This document shows, one piece after another, positions 40,401 to 54,500 of a stretch of DNA of 64,000 nucleotides (position 1 is its first letter; each line of letters starts with the position of its first letter). Position numbers and translations under genes: made by a program. The notes under the pieces were generated by a model. It had not been told where the DNA came from. It saw only the letters and a list, made by a program, of their open reading frames with translations, and did no database searches. The DNA lies in assembly GCA_028554795.2 (NCBI GenBank), contig CM068826.1, positions 101,000,346 to 101,064,345 on the forward strand, in the 5' to 3' direction. This DNA is from Sinohyriopsis cumingii. Lineage: Eukaryota; Mollusca; Bivalvia; Unionida; Unionidae.

Positions 40401-43400
40401 TGCAGTACTTTATCTAGAAACTATTTATCCATGATACTTTTATTTTTTTCATTTTAATTTTGTTTGTTTATTGGAAGTCTGTTTCATGCTTGTTTACTCT
40501 GTTGAGTGTGCAAGTAAAGGTCAGCCTTGTTACTTATTTTAGTGTTACGCATAACACTGGAATCCAAGAGGCCCCAAAATCTGGAAAATATATCAACTTT
40601 GGATGCAAATTGACCTCTCATTATTTTGCCTATCTGTTAATTTATTTAATGGCACTTTTAATTCATTATTGGATATATCATGCAAAGGAAATAGGAGCCA
40701 AGTGCCCAAGGACATGCCACGTCAGAATACTCATACTGTCTTTGGTGGGTATTGAACCCACAGCCCTTAGATTAGGAGTCTAATGCTCTACCAGCTGAGC
40801 TACTGCAACTCCCTCCTGCATGAAATATGTGTATTAAAGTACACAATAAAAGTTGATATTGAAGCATGTTATTTTCTCTTTGCTAATGATCTGTGGCATT
40901 TAATCAATATGCTCTTTGCTCCTATAGCTTTGGCACTGATTAGTCTTTCATATGCTGATGTGCATTTAACCTTGATCAAAGCATTAGTCAGTTCACATAT
41001 TATAAGAAATGATGTTTAAGTCTCTAGGTAAGTACTACTCCATTACTAATCAAGTGGGAAAGAATGAACAAAAACAGAAATAAAATTTATTTTCTTCGCA
41101 AATTAACTTTACTCACTAGTCATTTGGACTGAATTCTGTTTAGATCAATTGGTCAGAAGATTCCATTTGCATTCTTTTAGCAGCTACCACTCTAATAAAG
41201 TCTTTCCATGTAATCTCTGCATAGTATTATATAGATCAGCTAATGGGACACATTTTTATCACATTGGAAAATGTCTGACTTGGAAGGTCAGTTAAATATG
41301 TCCGTAGATTTTTAATTGGTGTTCTTTAACTTAGGTAATTGACTTTTTTTAGTGGGGTGTGACTCCATTGGCGGATAATGTGACAACTGACCAGTACTAC
41401 TATCAACTCACAGTTGTCACAGGAATGCGGAGAGGGGCAGGGACCAAATCAAATGTTAGCTTTGTCCTTTCTGGAGATTATGCAGACACTGGAGTAAGAC
41501 TTTTGAAGGACGAGAAAGGATGTAAGGTAATCAAGTGTTTATGACTTCAGATTAGTGCATTGTTCTTGGGTTCACTTTGCACTTCTGTATTAATGGGTTT
41601 GATCCTGGGTTCTGATACATGGATGGGTGTTTTTATCCTGGTTCTGTGGTTTCTTTGACCTTAAAAAGATGACCCTACATCATCAAGAGTGTTTCCTTGA
41701 CCTTAAAAAGATGACCCTACATCATCAAGAGAGTTTCCTTGACCTTAAAGAGATGACCTTACATCATCAAGAGTGTTTCCTTGACCTTAAAAAAGATTAC
41801 CCCACATCATCAAGTGTTTCCTGGACCTTAAAAAAGATGACCCTACATCACTAAGAGTGTTTCCTTGACCTTGAAGATGACCCTACACCATCAAGAATGT
41901 TTCTTTGATCTTAAAGATACTGTGTTTCCTTGACCTTAAAGATGACCCTACACCATCAAGAGTGTGTCCTTAAACTTAAAGTTAACCTTATGCCATCAAA
42001 AGTGTTTCCTTGACCTTAAAGATGAACCTACACTATCAAGAGTACCTTCAAGAATAAGGTTAATAACTTTTAAAATGTTGGAGCACGGCTAAACCCCCAC
42101 CTTAACATGCTTTGTTTTTAACACAAATTTGGATATAACACAGGCATGGCTTAACTTCCAAACTTGTACAGTTTAATTTCTTGAATTAGTGTGGAGCTTT
42201 ACAGCCAAATAAACAAGAGTTTGATTTAATAATTCTGCAAGATGTGGATTTAATAACATGGCAAGATGTGGATTTAAGAATATGGCAAAATGTGGATTTA
42301 ATAATATGGCAAGATTTGGATTTAATAATTTGGCAAGATGTGGATTTAACAATATGGCAAGATGCAGATTTAATAATTTGGCAAGATGTGGCTTTAACAA
42401 TATGGCAAGATGTAGATTTAATAATATGGCAAGATGTGGATTTAACGATATGGCAAGATGTGGATTTAACAATATGGCAAGATGTGGATTTAATAATTTG
42501 GCAAGATGTGGATTTAACAATATGGCAAGATGTAGATTTAATAATATGGCAAGATGCAGATTTAATAATTTGTCAAGATGTGTTGCATTCTTGAAGAAAA
42601 ATAGATCAGACATAATAAATTATATCAATCAATCATTTTCATCTCATGTTGCCACACATTTTAATAACAGTTCCCATACTTTGCAAGATTTCTCCTCTCA
42701 ACCTGTTGTTATAGCTGATGCTGAGATGGAACATCTGCTAAAGGAAACCTGTTGGATTCACCGTCTTAATATGGTATATCCAAAAGGTCTAAATTCCAAT
42801 ACCCTATGCAACATTCATGAATCATTTTTTTTATAAATATAATGTATTGTGTTCTTCAACTATGTTAAGACTGGAATTTGAATTATGTCCCCTTTTCGCA
42901 ATTATTTAAGAATATTTTTATATTATTCTAATTTGCAGAATAACTTAAATAGTGAAAGTATAAACTAATATCATAAAAAAAGTTTAATAATTCATTAAAT
43001 TATTTAAATCATTAATTATTTATAAAATTCTTATTTATTTATATAAGTATTATGCACACCATACATTTTTATTATATAATTTGAGTTCTGATGAAATACT
43101 GAACATTCGTCAATAATATATCAAGGTATAATATATTAAAAAATTGTGCATTATACATGATAAAAATTTTAATAAAACTGTTTGTCTCAATTTATTCATA
43201 AATTTTTAATTACAAATACACATGTAATGTTATTGAATACAGATTGGAACAGAACCATAATGTTTATGTTGTAATGATGGATTGATCTACTGTTATGATA
43301 AATCATACTGATCCCTGTTTTTGCTCTGTAGTAGTGCAAAGTCATACTTATCAATATAAGTTTCAACAAATAAAGAGCTTATTTAATTTCCTTTTTCTGT

Positions 43401-46400
43401 TTTTGTGTTTTCATCACTTTTTACCTATAAAATTGATTGGTTTACTTCTAAACTTGACTGAGACAGTACATGTGGAATTGTTCATCTAATTATGATGTCA
43501 GTACCATTGGCCTTGTGTAGGAATTTAATTTAATTTATTTTTCTGGCCTAAATACAAGTTCTTTTTTGAAACTCCCAATGTCCGATTTATGTGTTTTATT
43601 GTTGGTCAAAATTCAGTCCCTCTAAAATGTTTTTGGATACATAGTGCTTCATAAGTTAGATGGAGTGTATTAGAAACATAATAAATATTTGGATTTGGAA
43701 TCAAGCAGAGAAATATCAGAGATTATGCTTCTCAGTGCACATTTTCAGAGGATTTCTTATGTATACAATGATAATGGCTGGTGGGCACAAGTATTCTAAC
43801 TATTTACACTTAAGTTGCAGAATTTTTTTATACATGTGTTCACCAATGCATGGCTGTCTGCCAGAAAATGAATTATAAATATGTAATCACTGTTGCAAGT
43901 ATTTCTTGTTTAATATGCGTGAGTTTGAGTTGGTAACTGCATCGTTGAAGCCAGTTATTTTCTGCTCTCCCTCTCTCGTCCCCCTCTCCCATCTAATATA
44001 ATATACAGGCTGTGTTTTTATTTTCTTCAGTTACTTTTTACACAACTAAGGAATGAAGCAATCCAAAATAACTGTAAAATATATGGATTAGTGTACATTT
44101 TTACATAGATAAGGATTGAAGCAATCCAACATTACTGTAAAATGTATGGATTGGTGTACATTTTTACACAGCTAAGGGTTGAAGCAATCCAAAATTACTT
44201 TAAAATGTATGGATTGGTGTAAATTGTTACATAGCTAAGGGCTAGCCAAATCATACCAAAGACTAATAAAAATGATACTAACAGCTGCCTTGCTAGGTGC
44301 TCAGAATTAAGAAGTTGGTGTTAGGACTGGTCAGTCTGGTGTCAGGATAATGTGACTGGGTGGGACATCATGTTATATGTCTGCGGCATGATGCCACAGT
44401 GCTAAACATCACTATATACTGCCACACTGCAGAAATCGTAGTGATATGACTGAAAAATTGGTAAAGCTATCTTGAAAATCCAACACACACACATAGCTAA
44501 GGGTTGAAGTTATCCAAAAGTACTTTAAAATGTATGGATTGCTGTACATTTTTATATAGCTAAGGGTTGAAATTATCCAAAATTACTTTAAAATGTATGG
44601 CTTTGTGTACTTTTTCTTGTACTACTATTATTTCAGTGTCTATACCAGCATGGCTAACTAATTGCTGAATGGCTACAGCACAAAACCAGTGTGGCTAGTT
44701 TACTGCTGATGGCTACAGCATAAAACCGGAGTGTGACTAGTTTATGGTTGAATGGCTACAGCATAAAACCAGTGTGGCTATTTTATGGTTGAATGGCTAC
44801 ATTATAAAAACCAGAGTGGCTAGTTTATGGCTGAATGGCTACAGCACAAAACCTGAGTGTGGCTAGTTTATTGCTGAATGGCTACAGCATAAAACCAGTG
44901 TGGCTAGTTTATGGTTGAATGGCTACATTATAAAAACCAGTGTGGCTAGTTTATGGCTGAATGGCTACAGCATAAAACCAGAGTGGCTAGTTTATGGCTG
45001 AATGGCTATAGCATAAAACCAGTGTGGCTAGTTCATGGCTGAATGGCTACATTATAAAAACCAGAGTGGCTAGTTTATGGCTGAATGGCTACAGCACAAA
45101 ACCTGAGTGTGGCTAGTTTATTGCTGAATGGCTACAGCATAGAACCAGAGTGGCTTGCTTATGGCTGAATGGCTACAGCATAAAATCAGTATGGCTAGTT
45201 TATGGCTGAATGGCTGCAGCATAAAACCAGAGTGGCTAGTTTATGGCTGAATGGCTACAGCATAAAACCAGAGTGGCTAGCTTATGGCTGAATGGCTATG
45301 GCATAAAATCAGTATGGCTAGTATATGGCTGAATGGCTACGGCTTAAAACCAGTGTATGGCTAGTCTATGGCAGTTCATAAATTGCTACAACATAAAAAC
45401 AGAGTAGTTAGTTTATGACAGTTCATAAATCACTTCATCAAAAAACCATGGTGGCTAGATTATGGCAGTTCATAAATCACTACAACATAAAATCAGTGTA
45501 TAAATCACTACAACATAAAATCATTGTAGCTAGTCTAAGGCAATTCATAAACTGCTACAACATAAAACCAGTGTATAGCTAGAGTATGGCAGTTCATACA
45601 TCACCACAATGCATATTTTCCAGATTTGCCCTCTTTTTTTAACTTGAAGTAAGGACATTGTCCAAATTTACTAAGTCTTAGATGCAACCTTGATTGTCAG
45701 ACTGTAGAAGTTTTCTATTTTCCCTGTCCACTAAAATATTGTTCAGATCATGGTTATTTTATGGACAAATAAATTGTAGAAAACTGCTTTAGTCTGACCA
45801 ATTCAGAGTATATAATTTATAAAGAAATTAATGAATTCTTGACCTAAGTGCCTCCCCATCACAAGCCCCCTCTATTATGCTGATGTTTGAATTCCTCGAT
45901 TTAGTTTGGATATTTAAGTGTACATTTTTTCTACCTGTATGCAGATTTGTTAATAATTGTAGTAGCACTTTTTGCTGATAATTTCATCTTCTCTTCTTCA
46001 CATTTTCTATGAGTGATCTTTGACCATTCGATCTTGACTGGAGCCTGATCTCATCAAAATCAATTGACCAATGAGTGTTCATCACTAAGACTGTTAGGTG
46101 CTCAGTAAGGTGACTTGACTAATGTCTACATGCTATGGCTCTAACATGCATGCAATATCATTGTTTATGGAGCTGACTCTAATCCACACTATCTTCCTTG
46201 CTATTTATAGTCTGTCATCTTACTGGATTAATATTTTCAGCTTCATCCAGTCATATTGCAGTACAGTTACACTGCTATTTACATTTGCCAAAAGTTATTG
46301 TGGAGTGAAATAGATTGCTTACCACTGGTTAGTGAAGATTGCAGCAACAATGCTAACAATGTTGAGATTTATTTTTGTTGAAGTTTTCAGTAGTTACATA

Positions 46401-49400
46401 CATCATGATGATGTTCACATGCAAGATGTAGTGTTCTTGATAACCCTTGTATGCATGGTTTACCTGCCAAGATGTAGTGTTCTTGATACCCCTTGTAAGC
46501 ATGGCTGACCTGCCAACATGTAGTGTTCTTGATACCCCTTGTAAGCATGGCTGACCTGCCAACATGTAGTGTTCTTGATATCCCTTGTAAGCATGGTTTA
46601 CCTGCTTTCTTGAGAGAGCAATTGGTTGTCATGGTAAACTGTCAGACACATTTATGTAGAGCTCATAGTAACTATAGTTATCAATGCACAATCTATCAAA
46701 TGTTGTATGCATTTCTGTTTTCAGCAGTTGTATCGAGGGTCAGTAAACCAGTACGTCATGAGTGTCCCTGAACCTCTTGGACCTCTGGTGTACCTGAGAG
46801 TGTGGCATGATAATTCGGGGGATGGGAAACACCAGGGATGGTACCTCAGTAAGATTGTTGTTACAGATCTCCAGACTGGAGAAGTGTAAGTCTGTGTTGT
46901 CTGGCAAATGTATTGACCAAAAGTTACATATATATCACTTTCTAGTGGTATCCCTGTTTTAATCAACAGCGTTATGATTGTGTATTGTTTAATATTTCAT
47001 CTTAATCAACAATATAAAGATTATATATTACTATGGTATATGCTTGTAACAAATAGATGAGATGTTGTTATCAATTTTTGTATAGTCATCAAAAAGAAAT
47101 TTAAGTATTTAGCCTGCAACATGCAATGTCATATAACTTTATGGGTGAAAATATTGGTGGAGGGTACTGATCATAACAGGCACAAGGTCACAGTGACCTA
47201 GTATTTATTTTTCAGTGACTTAGCTGGTTGCTTGGAATATGCCTTGGCAGAGCAAGCAAGATGTAACATTCTGTGGAGTTGTTGTTGAAAGTCATGTACA
47301 ATATGGCACATTTTGCATGCAAAACATAGTTTACCTCTGATCATGAATTTAAAGAACTATTTTTAAAATTAATAGTTTATTCAAACTTGTATGTAATTTA
47401 CATAAAGGAAATCTATTCATAAAACATCAAGCTATTATCTAAGGGTAAAATGTATTACGTATACATGTGAGGATTTATTTGATTGCTGTATAATGTGTAA
47501 AGATGAGTAGGCTGATGAATTGAAGAATGACAGTAGTTGCTAAGGTGTACCATTGTTGCTATCAGGCTTTGGAACTGTGAGATTCTTGTAAAACAAATCA
47601 AGAATCTTGCAATATTTCAAACCCAGATTACCTGCATGTCATGAATTGTTGCAACAGTGTGTAATTTTTGTTCAAAAAATATATTCTAAATAAATGTCTA
47701 TCAAAACATGTTTATGTACTTTCATGTCCATGGTATCATTTGATTGGGAAGACACATTTGCATTATGTATGATTGAGACCTGGTGTCGTTTTATGCAGAA
47801 CTATTGGGAACATAATGGAAAAACTTCAAAAACTTTGTTAGAAGCTAAAACCATGAGCTTACTATCACTTTTGACTTGCATCATCTTGTGGGGTCCCTTA
47901 GGGTATGAATGGTTCAATGAAATAATAATTCAAAGCAATTTTCTTCATATTCAGGCTTATAACTTTCTTGATGAGCCCATGTTTATGGGAAGTGAGACAT
48001 AGGAGTCTCTGTTCCATTGGTTGCATCAACAGTTTATTGATGTTTGGATGAAAGTATTTCAGCAATGCTTTCATTGTGGATTTGACATGGATCAGGTTCT
48101 GGCCTTCTTGTAGAATTTAAAACAGAATCCACTGTATCGTACATATAATCATGTCTGTGTTATCCTGTCCATCTCTTTCTCTCTGCAGGTTTGTATTTCT
48201 ATGTAAACGTTGGTTGGCTGTTGAAGAGGATGATGGGATGGTAGACCGTCTTCTTCCAGTAGCCAGTCATGAAGATTTGACCAACTTTAACAACATATTT
48301 TTCTCAAGCACCAAGAAAAAGCTCACCGACTCACATTTATGGATATCAATATTCTCTCGTCCACATCGTAGCAGTTTTACACGAGTACAGCGCCTGTCTT
48401 GCATTTTGTCATTACTGATGACAACAATGCTTGCCAGTGCCATGTTCTTTCTGGCAGAGGAAAGAGTGGAGAATGCACAGGCATTTATTCTTGGACCTTT
48501 TAAGTTTACACTGCATGAAGGCTATATCAGTATTGTCTGCAGCCTTATAGTACTACCAGTAAATATTGCAATTGACCAGATATTTAGAAGAAGTGTTCCA
48601 AAACAGAATTTTGTTGAAAATGCATTTCTTGTTGAAAAGCATGTGTCCATGTTATCTAAGTTTCAGATGAACCTGACATTGATTTTAAATTCTCAGACGA
48701 AAGTTATGGCAATGGGTACAAAGCCCACCGATGGAGAAGATGACTTTGATTCAGATGATGATGACGATTTTGAAGATGAAGTTCCATCTTCAGAATCTCC
48801 TGACTCTCTGCAATCAGCCAGAAGTTTGTCAGAGTATCCATGTCTAGATGTTCCAGTATCTCCACATCCCCCATCTGATCAACTGAAGAGATCGAGTTCT
48901 GTCATTCTGAAAGTTCCACAAAAGATACAGCCAGCATTTTTCCCTGGCTCAATCAAAAGACCTACATTTACTTCTTGGAAGAATTCAATAGAAGAAGAAG
49001 AAGAAGAAGAAGAGGAGGAATCCATTTCACTTGAACCAGGAAAAAGATCCATTTCACCATATTTAGAAGTACCAAGGTTTCCAAGAGTTGTGAGAAAAAG
49101 AATTCAGTCCCCATATATGTCAAAGAGATTTATATTTCCATCTCTACAAGTTCCACAACCACAGGTTGCACAATCTGTCTTGGATGCTAAACAACAGTTT
49201 AAGCAACTCTTTGAGAAAGAGCAGAGGGAATTACCAAGTCCATCACATTCTGAGGAGACGGCATTTAGCTTTACATCACACCATTCTGATGATATGCTGA
49301 TACGTCCCAACAGTAGGGCCATGTCTCCCATGTCAGGAATGAAGAGAAAGAAAACAAGGACTTTGCCATTCTGGTGTGTGTACATTGCCTGGTTTCTGGT

Positions 49401-51471
49401 GTTTTTCTCCTCAGGAGTATCAGCCTTTTTGACTTTCCTGTATAGCATGGAATGGGGGCGTGAAAAGTCCATGGCCTGGCTCACTTCCATGATTCTCTCC
49501 ATAACAGAGTCTGTATTTGTCATTCAACCATTTAAGGTAAGAACAAGTCTTTCATAGCAAGAATTTACCAGATTTGATTTTGCTGTTAAGAATGAAGAGA
49601 TTTAAGAGATGTCTGGATGTATTATATGGTTGCAGAGGAGCCACAGTAACTCAGTTTTCAGATTGCCAGACCAAAAGGTGTGGGTTTGAATTGGATTAGC
49701 CCAGATTGGCTACCATGGTGTACCTCTGGGCAAGTCATTTTCTTCAACACTAGATAACCTCCATGTGTTGCTGTATTGTACTGTGATTGATGAGTGCCAA
49801 ATTTGTCCAGTAGCCCAGGGTCTAGTATGGTTACAAAATTATTAGTGCCAGGAGAACTTAATAGTTCCTAGGAAGCTATTACCCTGAAATTTGTGGTATG
49901 TTCTGTTGGATACATCTCCCCATTGTTGTCCAGAAATCCAACATTATGTCTTTAAAATGGGGAAATATTAAAATGTTATTCCTATAAATGATTTGTCATT
50001 TATCAGGGTAAATTGTAATTCTTGATCCATTTTAAAGATAGATTCCTTTTGTTACAATCACAAGATACAAAACATAGCTTGTGTTGGTAACCATCGTCAG
50101 TTGCCAATCAGATCTCATGTAACATAATATGATCATAAAGACATAGGCCATCATGTTTATATACAAAAGTCAAAGGCTGATGAGCATGATGAGCAAGAGC
50201 ATAGTTGCTGATATACTGCAACATGAGCTGGAATTTCATTATGAATGTTTGTTGTTTTTTACAGTTGGTTACTCTGATTGAACAGACAAGATTGTTCCCA
50301 TTTCTTTTTTTTTTGTTTTCTATTTATCACTAGTCCAACAGATTAGCTGTTAGCAAAATTCTAATAGTCCAACAGATTAGCTATTAGCAAAGATCCAATA
50401 GTCCAACAGATTAGCTGCTAGCAAAAATCCAATAGTCAAACAGATTAACTGTTAGCAAAAATTAAATGGTCCAACAAATTATCTGCTAACAAAAATCCAA
50501 TAGTCCAACAGATTAGCTGCTAGCAAAAATCCAATAGTCCAAAAGATTAGTTATTTGCAAAAAATTAATAGTCCAACAGATTAGCTGCTAGCAAAAATCT
50601 AACAGTACAACAGAGTAGCTGCTAGCAAAAATCCAATAGTCCAACAGATTAGCTGCTAGCAAATATCCAATAGTACAATAGATTAGCTGTTAGCAAAAAT
50701 CGAATAGTCCAACAGATTATCTTTTAGAAAAACTCGACTAGACCCTACCATTTGTACTAGCTATGGTTGACCAGATTAATACCATAAACAACACATACTA
50801 ACAATATGGTTGAATAAAACTGACATGGCAATATGACCTTTCAAAGGATTATGCTACAGTCAGAACCTGAATTTTGTTTATATCATGAATGTATTGCACT
50901 TTATATAAATGGGACACATTAATAGAAACCATCCAGTCTACATGCATGTAGCTGTATGTGTTTCTCAAATAGAGCTACCATTCTCATAATAAAAATCACT
51001 GAATAATCGTGGTAGTATCATACAAAATATCTATTTTCAATTGATGTCAGTCTGTCATTCATTCAGATTTGTTAGACCAGTGGCACTCATCATAAAGAGC
51101 ACTTATTACCCCTGGAACAAAGGCTAACACACTATTTACCCCTACCTGGGATGGAGCTAAGTATAAGACACTAATTATCTGTACCTGGGATGGAACAAAA
51201 AGGCTAAAACACTAATTACCCCTACCTGGGCTGGAACAAAGTTTAAGACACTGATTACTGGATATGTTGTTGTTCTAGGGTTTAACGCCATTTTTCAGCA
51301 CAAGATAGGCAATACATGGCAGCCAGTATAACTGGTGAAGGAAGAACCCTGGAAAACCCAGGGAAGAACCACCGACCCATGAGAATTACTGGATATAAAC
51401 CATAGCATTAGACTCGATCACAAAACATGATACATTAAACAAAATTCAGTAGTGATTTTAATGCAAGGAAC

Positions 51472-51548
<77 letters not shown>

Positions 51549-54500
51549 CTGTACCTAAAGTCTGTATTTTTCCCCTATAAAGAAAATACCGAATAATCAT
51601 TGTTCATTTACTTGAAATCCACGATATATAATATTTAGCTGATACAATCCAAGGCTTTCTTAGAAAAAAATACAATCCAATGTTTTCATAGAAAATAATA
51701 CAATCCAATATTTTCATAGAAAATAATACAATCCAGTGTTTTCATAGAAAATAATACAATCCAGTGTTTTCATAGAAAAAAATAAAATCTGTTACCTTAG
51801 TGGAAAACGATTCATTAAAATGCCTAAGTAAAAAAATAGTCACTTTCAGAACATTACATTACAGGACTGCACATGTGCAAATGCAGACATTTGTGTATTC
51901 CATTTTGTTGGGTTGAAGCCTGGTATACTGAACTGAAATGTACACAGATCTTGTTGTGTCCATTGTTTTGTATTATATTAAGAATAAAATATGGGTTCAG
52001 TAGAGATAAATACTAAGCCATTTGAGGAAAAATATAGTTGCTATGTTTGAATAATTGTCAACAACATCCTAAAGCTAATCTTGCATGGGGGTTTTTCAGT
52101 AGTACTACCAAAATTGTATTTTACGTAGAATAGTGATTCTAATTAACAACATTGTCAGTTTCTGTTACATGACCATGTTTGGTCTTTGTGCAGGACATAG
52201 GGAAAATAATACAAGGAATAACTGGAAGACATTACAATGGTGGCGCTTTTTAACCCATTCAGCTTTTTGATAAAATGTGACAAAAAAAATTGGTCTTTCA
52301 AGAGAAAATGTATGTCTTTGCCATGCTTACCAATAGGCTTGAAAGGTCATTTCAATTTAACTCTCTCTCAAGTAAACCTAGGTACAACACTTTTATCACT
52401 CCATTATCCTTCAATGTGTTACTTTCAGATTATCTTGTTGGTCATCTTTGTGGCTGCCATCCTTAAGAAGCCAGAGGAGGAAGAGGAGGATGAGGAAGAA
52501 AGAGACCCTGCTCTGTTGAGACCTAAATCTGATGAAGAAATTGTGGTGAGACCTCCTACACAGGGTAAGTTAGGTCAAATACAAGATTTTTGTCCCATCT
52601 CCTTTAGAAAAGGGTGTTGAATATTTTATTACACTCTTCATATATCTATATGTTTGTCCATCCATTTCATTGAACCTTCCATACCCTAAGGGACCCCACA
52701 AGACATAGAGATCATGTGACTGGTCAGTATGCAAGTCTAAAGTGATGGTCAGTTCATGGTTTTAACTGCTAATGACATTTTTTGTTGTTGTTGTTGTTGT
52801 TGTTGTTGTTTTGGGGCTTAACGCCATTTTTCAGCACACGATAGGCTATACATGGCGGCCAGTATTAATGGTGGAGGAAGAACCCGGGAAAACCCCAGAA
52901 AGAACCACCGACCCACGAGAAGCTACTGGCAAGCTTTCTCACATACCCACATTGGCCGAATCCTAGACTCGAACCGCCGCAGACAGAGGTGAGATGGCAG
53001 TGATCCGTAACGGAGAGCGCTTTAGACCACTCGGCCACTCAGGGACATTTTTTGTAGTTCTTCTATTAGTTCAGTGTCCCATCATGTTTCAAGACTCCTG
53101 TAAAAGACATTTGGACTTGGATTGCATTGTTACTTTTATTTTGTTCTAAGTGTGAATTGATTCCTTCCTGCAACAAAGTTTCTGTGTGCTGGTCAGTGCT
53201 GCTACCAAAATGCCGTAATGGTGAATGAAGCTCTGCACATATAAAAACCAAACTTGTGTGGAATTTTTGCCAGAAACTATGGCCAGCCATGCAGGGTTAT
53301 AGATGAACAAAAGAGTTTTGTTCTTGTTGAAAACACTTCAGCAAAATCCAGTGTCGATATGATTCATGGCCCTGCGATTGGGCATGTTATTGGAGCTCAT
53401 GTCATGGGGCAGCAACACAGTAATTTTGATGAGCATTGCTTGCTAGTTTTGCCCTTTTCATTGCAGCAATATCTAGTAGTGTCGTTATGATTCATGGCCC
53501 TGCGACTGGTCATATTATTGGAGCTCGTGCTAGAAAAGCAGGAGACATGAGCTGTTTACTCAAGATATGATTTTACTAGTTTCACAAAAATATAGGTTAC
53601 AATTCAACCTATCAGTTTTACTAGCTGACCTTTTCATAGAGATGCTGTATGAGTATATCCCATGATGTTATGATGTACTGTTGGCAATAAAAATATGGCA
53701 GTGGGATGTACACAGGGCTTGAAAACCTGCGACTGTTGACTATGCTGATGGCTCACTTAAAGACCGCAGCTGTCACTAATCAGTTAGAGTAATGGAGATT
53801 ATCACCCATCCTTATCGTAACAGTTAACAAGCGGTCTTGTTTTGGAGGAATCAAATAAAAATCTGAATTAACATTTAATAATACCAAATCTCTAATATTC
53901 ACAAGTTCTCTGTGGGTTCCAAAATAGGGTTCACCCTTCGTCTTTCAAAACTGATAAGGTATTTTGGTCTTCAAAGACCAGTCTCTTGCTTGGTAATGCT
54001 GAGGTGGAACCTCTCATGCATTCTTTGGTCATTAACATCTGTGTGTGTTTAACAGGTCTGCTTTTCCATTTGTCCATCCATCAGTTTCTTTGTTAATTAG
54101 TTCATTCATTTGTCTGTCTGTCTGTCTGTCTGTCACATTTTCTATTCCAATCTGTAACATTTTGCAATATAGATATATTGATTTACTTATCTACCATCAC
54201 AAGAGGGTGTGTTGTGTACCACATTTGGGGTCCTGTTTACAAGGTCAAGGCAAAAGGTCTGCATTTTCAGTTTTACACCTCTGTCCTCGTTCAAGAAATA
54301 GATATGAAACACTTTTTACCTCTACTAGAAGATATACAAGTCATCACAATTTTGGTCATATATTCAAGGTCAAGGTCACAGATCAAAACGCTGGCACTAT
54401 TTTTTTAATGGGCACAGATTTTCATTCATATTTGCTTTTTAAAACAATTGTGTAGAACATGCTTTGCTAAATAAAGTCCCATTTTTTTGTTAGAACAATA

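Noticed and set aside
40740-40812. Possible tRNA gene on the minus strand (anticodon loop CTCCTAA)
   Set aside because: The acceptor stem does not pair and the sequence continues into a repeat body shared with two other loci, so it is a SINE head.
42173-42836. Three overlapping frames of 8-residue repeats
   Set aside because: All come from the 24-bp array, which is open in several frames because the period is divisible by 3.
52950-53043. Possible Leu/Ser tRNA gene on the minus strand
   Set aside because: It is the head of a SINE with target-site duplications and a family-specific body.
53254-53490. 78-codon plus-strand frame
   Set aside because: No family similarity recognised, and it overlaps the 60-bp direct duplication; most likely chance.
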